Assembly (NCBI GenBank): GCA_963205155.1
Contig: CAUJJY010000036.1
Location: forward strand, 1-17,841
Direction of reading: 5' to 3'
Length of the DNA stretch: 17,841 nt
Source: Candidatus Zixiibacteriota bacterium
Lineage (GTDB): Bacteria > Zixibacteria > MSB-5A5 > CAIYYT01
Shown here: piece by piece, positions 14,583 through 17,841 of the stretch
Layout: every line of letters begins with the position of its first letter
Numbering within the stretch: the stretch's first letter is position 1
The notes under the pieces: model-generated
Database searches by the model: none
Told to the model about the DNA's origin: nothing
The model's input: only the letters and a program-made list of their open reading frames with translations
Position numbers and translations under genes: made by a program

Positions 14583-14817
14583 AAGTAAGTAACTCTAAAT
14601 CGAATGATTTATCTACCGCGCGAGTGACCTTGGGTGAGTGATCGACATCGCGCTTCATAATTACAAGGCTTGAACAGCACTACTAACCCGGCCGACTAAA
14701 AGCCTTATCTTCCATTTCGATCACAGTCCATCCTCTTCGTTGCGATAAGAATCGACATAATTGGATACTGCTGACCTATGTCTGCTTAAGTAGCAGCGTG
14801 CCGGGCATTCTGTGCGG

Positions 14818-14835
14818 TTTGGCCGGTGCATTGTT
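14818..14835 (+). promoter_or_regulatory. Candidate sigma-54-type (-24/-12) promoter, imperfect
   Basis: TTGGC (14819-14823), then TTGT ending at 14834. The GG lies at the -25/-24 positions and the -13 G is in register; the -12 base is T instead of the preferred C. Transcription would start near 14846, about 90 bases before the ATG at 14939. It is considered because an NtrC-family gene is transcribed divergently next to it. Confidence 0.3.
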
Positions 14836-14938
14836 TGAGGGAGGTGATTGTACACCAGAGAGCATTCTCAAGCTTTTTTGAATTTTACTACTCTAATTGC
14901 AATGTTTACTGTCCTCACTCTGGAAGGAGCAACGGAAT

Positions 14939-17841
14939 ATGAAAAAACTCACATTGTTGGTCGTGAGTTTAGCATACGTGATCTTCCTCACTTCGGTTTC
15001 AGCTTTTGCGGCAAAAGCATCAGTAGCAATCGAGGCGGGAATTGATCCAAGGGATATCGTGTCGGAGAGTTCGAAAAACGCACTGACCGATATTCAGCTG
15101 GAACAGCTCAATCGCGATCTACCCAAATCCTCGGGCACGGCGCAGAGCGCTCTCGGATTTATGGCTTCACCTGGAATCAATATCGGCAACACCGGCTATG
15201 ACATTCAGCACAACAGCCGTATGGGACGCCAGATTGTACAGGGACCAAATGGTCGCGTACACATGATCTGGACCCACAAACTTGCCGGTGTGGCAGCTAC
15301 CGAACGCGACATTCGCTACGGTTCCTATGTCCCGAACGTCGGCCTCTTTGATCTTCCGGGCGGATTGGTAATCTCCGACGGTCGCGAAGGTCACATGTGC
15401 TCAATCGACCACTACAACAACGCCGCTCTTGCGGCCTGGCGCTTCGGCGCATCATTTGCCGCCTATCGCACCACGACCGCCCTCGATTTTGCTTCGGGCG
15501 CGGCCAGCTTTACCATTGTCGATCCGCCGTCAGCGGCTCAAACCTGCGAAGGCATCTTCAGTGGCGCCGTTTCAGAACCCTACATTTGGCCGATCATTTG
15601 CGCTGACACCGACGGAGGCGCCAATCCGATCATCCACGTCGTGGGTATGGAAGGCAATTCAGGTTCGGACTACTCGGCGATGGCGTATTATCGCGGTACC
15701 GGAGGCTTCACCAACTACGGTACTTGCGGAAGATTTATCGATTCAACCACAGCCATCAGCTACACAGTTGCACAGGACCCGAATTCCAATAAGGTCGCTA
15801 TCGCCTACAGCAAGGCGCGTACTGCGGCAACCAGCCGTGAAAACAACGACTTGGTCTATCGTATGTCGAATGACGTCGGTGTCACTTGGGGACCGGTTGT
15901 CAATGTGACCAATTACGCATCTGCAACCAAGGAACGCGTTTCGCAGGAAACGTCATCCTTGTTCGACGCGGACGGATGTTACCACATCCTGTACGTGGCT
16001 GCCTTCTATGATTCTGCGGCCGCACAGCTTGCCGATCAGGAAGCCAAGCTCTACCACTGGGACGACTGCAACAACTGTAAGTCGCTGGTGTTGGATGCAA
16101 ACAACTTCCACGCAAATTGCAACATGAAGGCTTTCGAGCATAACGTTGCTCGTATTAGCATCACCGAGTGTACGGTCGGCGCCACCAAGACGATCTACGC
16201 CGTCTACACCCGCTACGTCGGTGATACCAACCCGGCCACCCCGGCCCTTACTGACTGCTCGTTCGGACAAGTGCCGAATGGCGAAATCTACGCCTCCGCT
16301 TCTTCGACCGGCGGCGAAACCTGGGGTCCTCCGGTCAACTTGACAAACTCGCGCACCGACAATTGCGCTTCAGGCGCCTGCGACGATGACAACTTCCCGA
16401 GCTCCGCGATTTACTCAACCGATTCTTTGCGCATCGAGTATCTGAATGACAAGGATGCCGGCTCGGGCGTCGGCAACGACGGCACCGCTGAAACCTACAG
16501 CCCCGTCATGTTCCTTAGTCATCCTTGCTTTGCGATGGACACCTATCGCAGCATCACTTCAACTCCGGCTGGAATTCTCTATCCGTTCCATGCCGCCACC
16601 GGCCAAACCGCCAACACTTCCATAACGCTGACCAACGCCGGTAATACTACTGCCAACTGGACGCGGACCATTGCTTACAATGTCGGTTCGGGCTGGCTGA
16701 CTGTGCCGGCTTCCGGTGCCGTCACCGCGGGTTGCACCAACTCGCAGGTACTGGCGATCAGCGCCGGTCCGCTTGGAACCGAAGGTCTGTATACTGCGAC
16801 CATCACCTTCACCTACGAAGGACCGACTGTCTTCCAGGTGCCGGTGGAATTCTACGTATTCAACAGCTTCTTCCTTCCGGAAGATCAGGCTATCCGCACA
16901 GCTCTGGTGCGTATGAATGTCAACCAGGCTGGACGGAACTCTCACCAGGAAACTGGTAAGATGTTCTACTCGTTCGCTGACCAACAGGAGCCGTTCTACG
17001 ATGGTTCATTGGTACTGGGTAATTCCGCGGCGAGCTTGAGCTGGCTGATTTTTGAAGGCGGCGGTAACCTGCCGACTGCCAGCAATCCGTTTGGCTACCT
17101 CTATGCCAAGACCGCTACGTCACACGACTCGACCTCGAACTCGGCTTATCGCTTTGCCAGCGGCAAAGGCGCTAACCGTGATTCGACTCTCGGATTTGAT
17201 GTGACTTATTACGCGCCGAAACATCCGGATTCGTCCACCTTCATCGTCGCGGCATATTCCGTGTACAAGGGCACGAAGAACCCGGCCGGCAGCGTCACTG
17301 GCTTGACAGTCGCTTACGCGGCCGACATTGACGTTCCCGACGACAGCTCGGACAACGTAGGCGGATTCGATCTAGCGCGTCAGTCGATCTATCAGCGCGG
17401 CCGTTATGCACCGAATGACCTGCGCTTCGCCGGTATTCGTGGCGTCTTGAGATCAAATACGGCAGTAGTCGGCGGCTTCACTTGGGAAAACGATGTCACT
17501 GTCTACCCCTTGGGTGGTTACGAGAATGACACGCTTTGGAACAAGTTGCAGGCTGTAACCGGCTTCTCGGTTACCGACTCGTTGGAAGATCTCAACTCCG
17601 TCTTGACTATTGCGCGCGCCGCAACAATTAACGGTGCCAGCAACGATACCCTGCACTTTGCGGTACTGTTCGTCGGTACTAACGGCGTGCAGAACTTGAC
17701 CAATTTCCAGAACCAACTCGACAGAGCCAGAGCTTGGTTGTGCGGTCACGTCTATGCAGGTTCGCCCGCTTGTGCCAATTGCTTGTGCGGTGATGCTAAC
17801 AATACCGGTTCGATCAATATTTCGGACGCGGTGTTCATCAT
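14939..17841 (+). CDS. Large secreted protein with Asp-box-like repeats, BACON/Ig-like region and dockerin-like C-terminus (3' end off-window)
   Basis: One uninterrupted frame of 967 complete codons that runs off the right edge. ATG at 14939 with AAGGAG 9 bases upstream. Signal peptide: MKKLTLLVVSLAYVIFLTSV, then SAFAAKA. The N-terminal ~500 residues look like a sialidase/BNR-type propeller: Asp-box-like turns SNDVGVTWGP (310-319) and SSTGGETWGP (455-464) and strands such as GRVHMIWTHK. About 540-641 is a BACON/Ig-like domain (TSITLTNAGNTTANWT, GSGWLTVPASGAV, YTATITFTYEG). The tail has CANCLCGDANNTGSINISDA (945-964), i.e. a Cys-rich C-x-x-C-x-C lead-in followed by the first calcium-loop of a type I dockerin (Asp952, Asn954, Thr956, Asn960, Asp963). 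Many Cys across the protein suggest disulfides, hence an extracytoplasmic location. It is probably a cell-surface or released protein; catalytic activity cannot be claimed. The gene is divergent from the sigma-54 activator. Confidence 0.88.
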   Translation, partial: MKKLTLLVVSLAYVIFLTSVSAFAAKASVAIEAGIDPRDIVSESSKNALTDIQLEQLNRDLPKSSGTAQSALGFMASPGINIGNTGYDIQHNSRMGRQIVQGPNGRVHMIWTHKLAGVAATERDIRYGSYVPNVGLFDLPGGLVISDGREGHMCSIDHYNNAALAAWRFGASFAAYRTTTALDFASGAASFTIVDPPSAAQTCEGIFSGAVSEPYIWPIICADTDGGANPIIHVVGMEGNSGSDYSAMAYYRGTGGFTNYGTCGRFIDSTTAISYTVAQDPNSNKVAIAYSKARTAATSRENNDLVYRMSNDVGVTWGPVVNVTNYASATKERVSQETSSLFDADGCYHILYVAAFYDSAAAQLADQEAKLYHWDDCNNCKSLVLDANNFHANCNMKAFEHNVARISITECTVGATKTIYAVYTRYVGDTNPATPALTDCSFGQVPNGEIYASASSTGGETWGPPVNLTNSRTDNCASGACDDDNFPSSAIYSTDSLRIEYLNDKDAGSGVGNDGTAETYSPVMFLSHPCFAMDTYRSITSTPAGILYPFHAATGQTANTSITLTNAGNTTANWTRTIAYNVGSGWLTVPASGAVTAGCTNSQVLAISAGPLGTEGLYTATITFTYEGPTVFQVPVEFYVFNSFFLPEDQAIRTALVRMNVNQAGRNSHQETGKMFYSFADQQEPFYDGSLVLGNSAASLSWLIFEGGGNLPTASNPFGYLYAKTATSHDSTSNSAYRFASGKGANRDSTLGFDVTYYAPKHPDSSTFIVAAYSVYKGTKNPAGSVTGLTVAYAADIDVPDDSSDNVGGFDLARQSIYQRGRYAPNDLRFAGIRGVLRSNTAVVGGFTWENDVTVYPLGGYENDTLWNKLQAVTGFSVTDSLEDLNSVLTIARAATINGASNDTLHFAVLFVGTNGVQNLTNFQNQLDRARAWLCGHVYAGSPACANCLCGDANNTGSINISDAVFI

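Larger units (their letters stand above)
14379..14938. other. 560-base non-coding divergent intergenic region
   Basis: No convincing gene on either strand. It contains a sigma-70-like promoter on the plus strand (14554-14582), an imperfect sigma-54-like element (14818-14835), several SD-like motifs without useful frames (AAGGAGG near 14562, GGGAGGTGA near 14839) and a short imperfect hairpin CTGCT-TAAGT-AGCAG near 14782. It probably carries promoters for both divergent genes and a long 5' leader for the plus-strand gene. Confidence 0.6.

Noticed and set aside
14379..14938. Riboswitch, tRNA or CRISPR content in the large intergenic region
   Set aside because: No direct repeats, no cloverleaf and no recognisable riboswitch core were seen.
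14848..15045. 65-codon plus-strand frame starting TTG next to a GGGAGGTGA motif
   Set aside because: The SD-like motif nearly abuts the TTG (3 bases from AGG), and the frame overlaps the start of the secreted-protein gene in another frame, where signal peptide and SD are clear.

Overview
The window (about 17.8 kb, roughly balanced base composition) looks like a chromosomal segment of a Gram-negative bacterium of the wider FCB group. The clues are a PorV/PorQ-type barrel, a TonB-dependent receptor with an N-terminal carboxypeptidase-regulatory-like domain, a secreted protein ending in a FlgD/T9SS-type C-terminal domain, and a second secreted protein ending in a Cys-rich dockerin-like repeat. 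That combination is typical of uncultured lineages such as candidate division Zixibacteria; the lineage is an inference from protein style, not a phylogenetic result. No mobile element, CRISPR array, tRNA or rRNA was seen.

Layout. Positions 1-2154 (minus strand) hold three overlapping genes: NlpC/P60 endopeptidase, S66 LD-carboxypeptidase and the start of an enolase-superfamily dipeptide epimerase (cut by the window edge). Together they form a murein-peptide recycling operon like Bacillus ykfABC. Positions 2213-9215 (minus strand) hold a tight envelope operon: TonB-dependent receptor, a ~1000-residue secreted protein with a FlgD-like C-terminus, and a PorV/PorQ-family barrel, closed by a strong intrinsic terminator. 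Positions 9716-14378 (minus strand) hold housekeeping and regulatory genes: an NtrC-family sigma-54 activator, nadA (quinolinate synthase), an orphan 2-oxoacid dehydrogenase E2 and lipB. LipB starts the lipoylation pathway that modifies E2. Positions 14379-14938 are non-coding. From 14939 a single plus-strand frame of at least 967 codons runs off the right edge; it encodes a secreted protein with Asp-box-like repeats, a BACON/Ig-like region and the beginning of a dockerin-like repeat.

How the genes fit together. The murein genes trim peptide from wall turnover and epimerise L-Ala-D-Glu. The TonB receptor, CTD protein and PorV-like protein probably form one outer-membrane uptake or secretion unit. 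The sigma-54 activator is transcribed divergently from the large secreted protein, whose upstream region contains both a good sigma-70-like promoter and an imperfect sigma-54-like element.

Several start codons were revised from Shine-Dalgarno (SD) position: TTG for the TonB receptor and for the epimerase, and internal ATGs for the CTD protein and the PorV-like protein.
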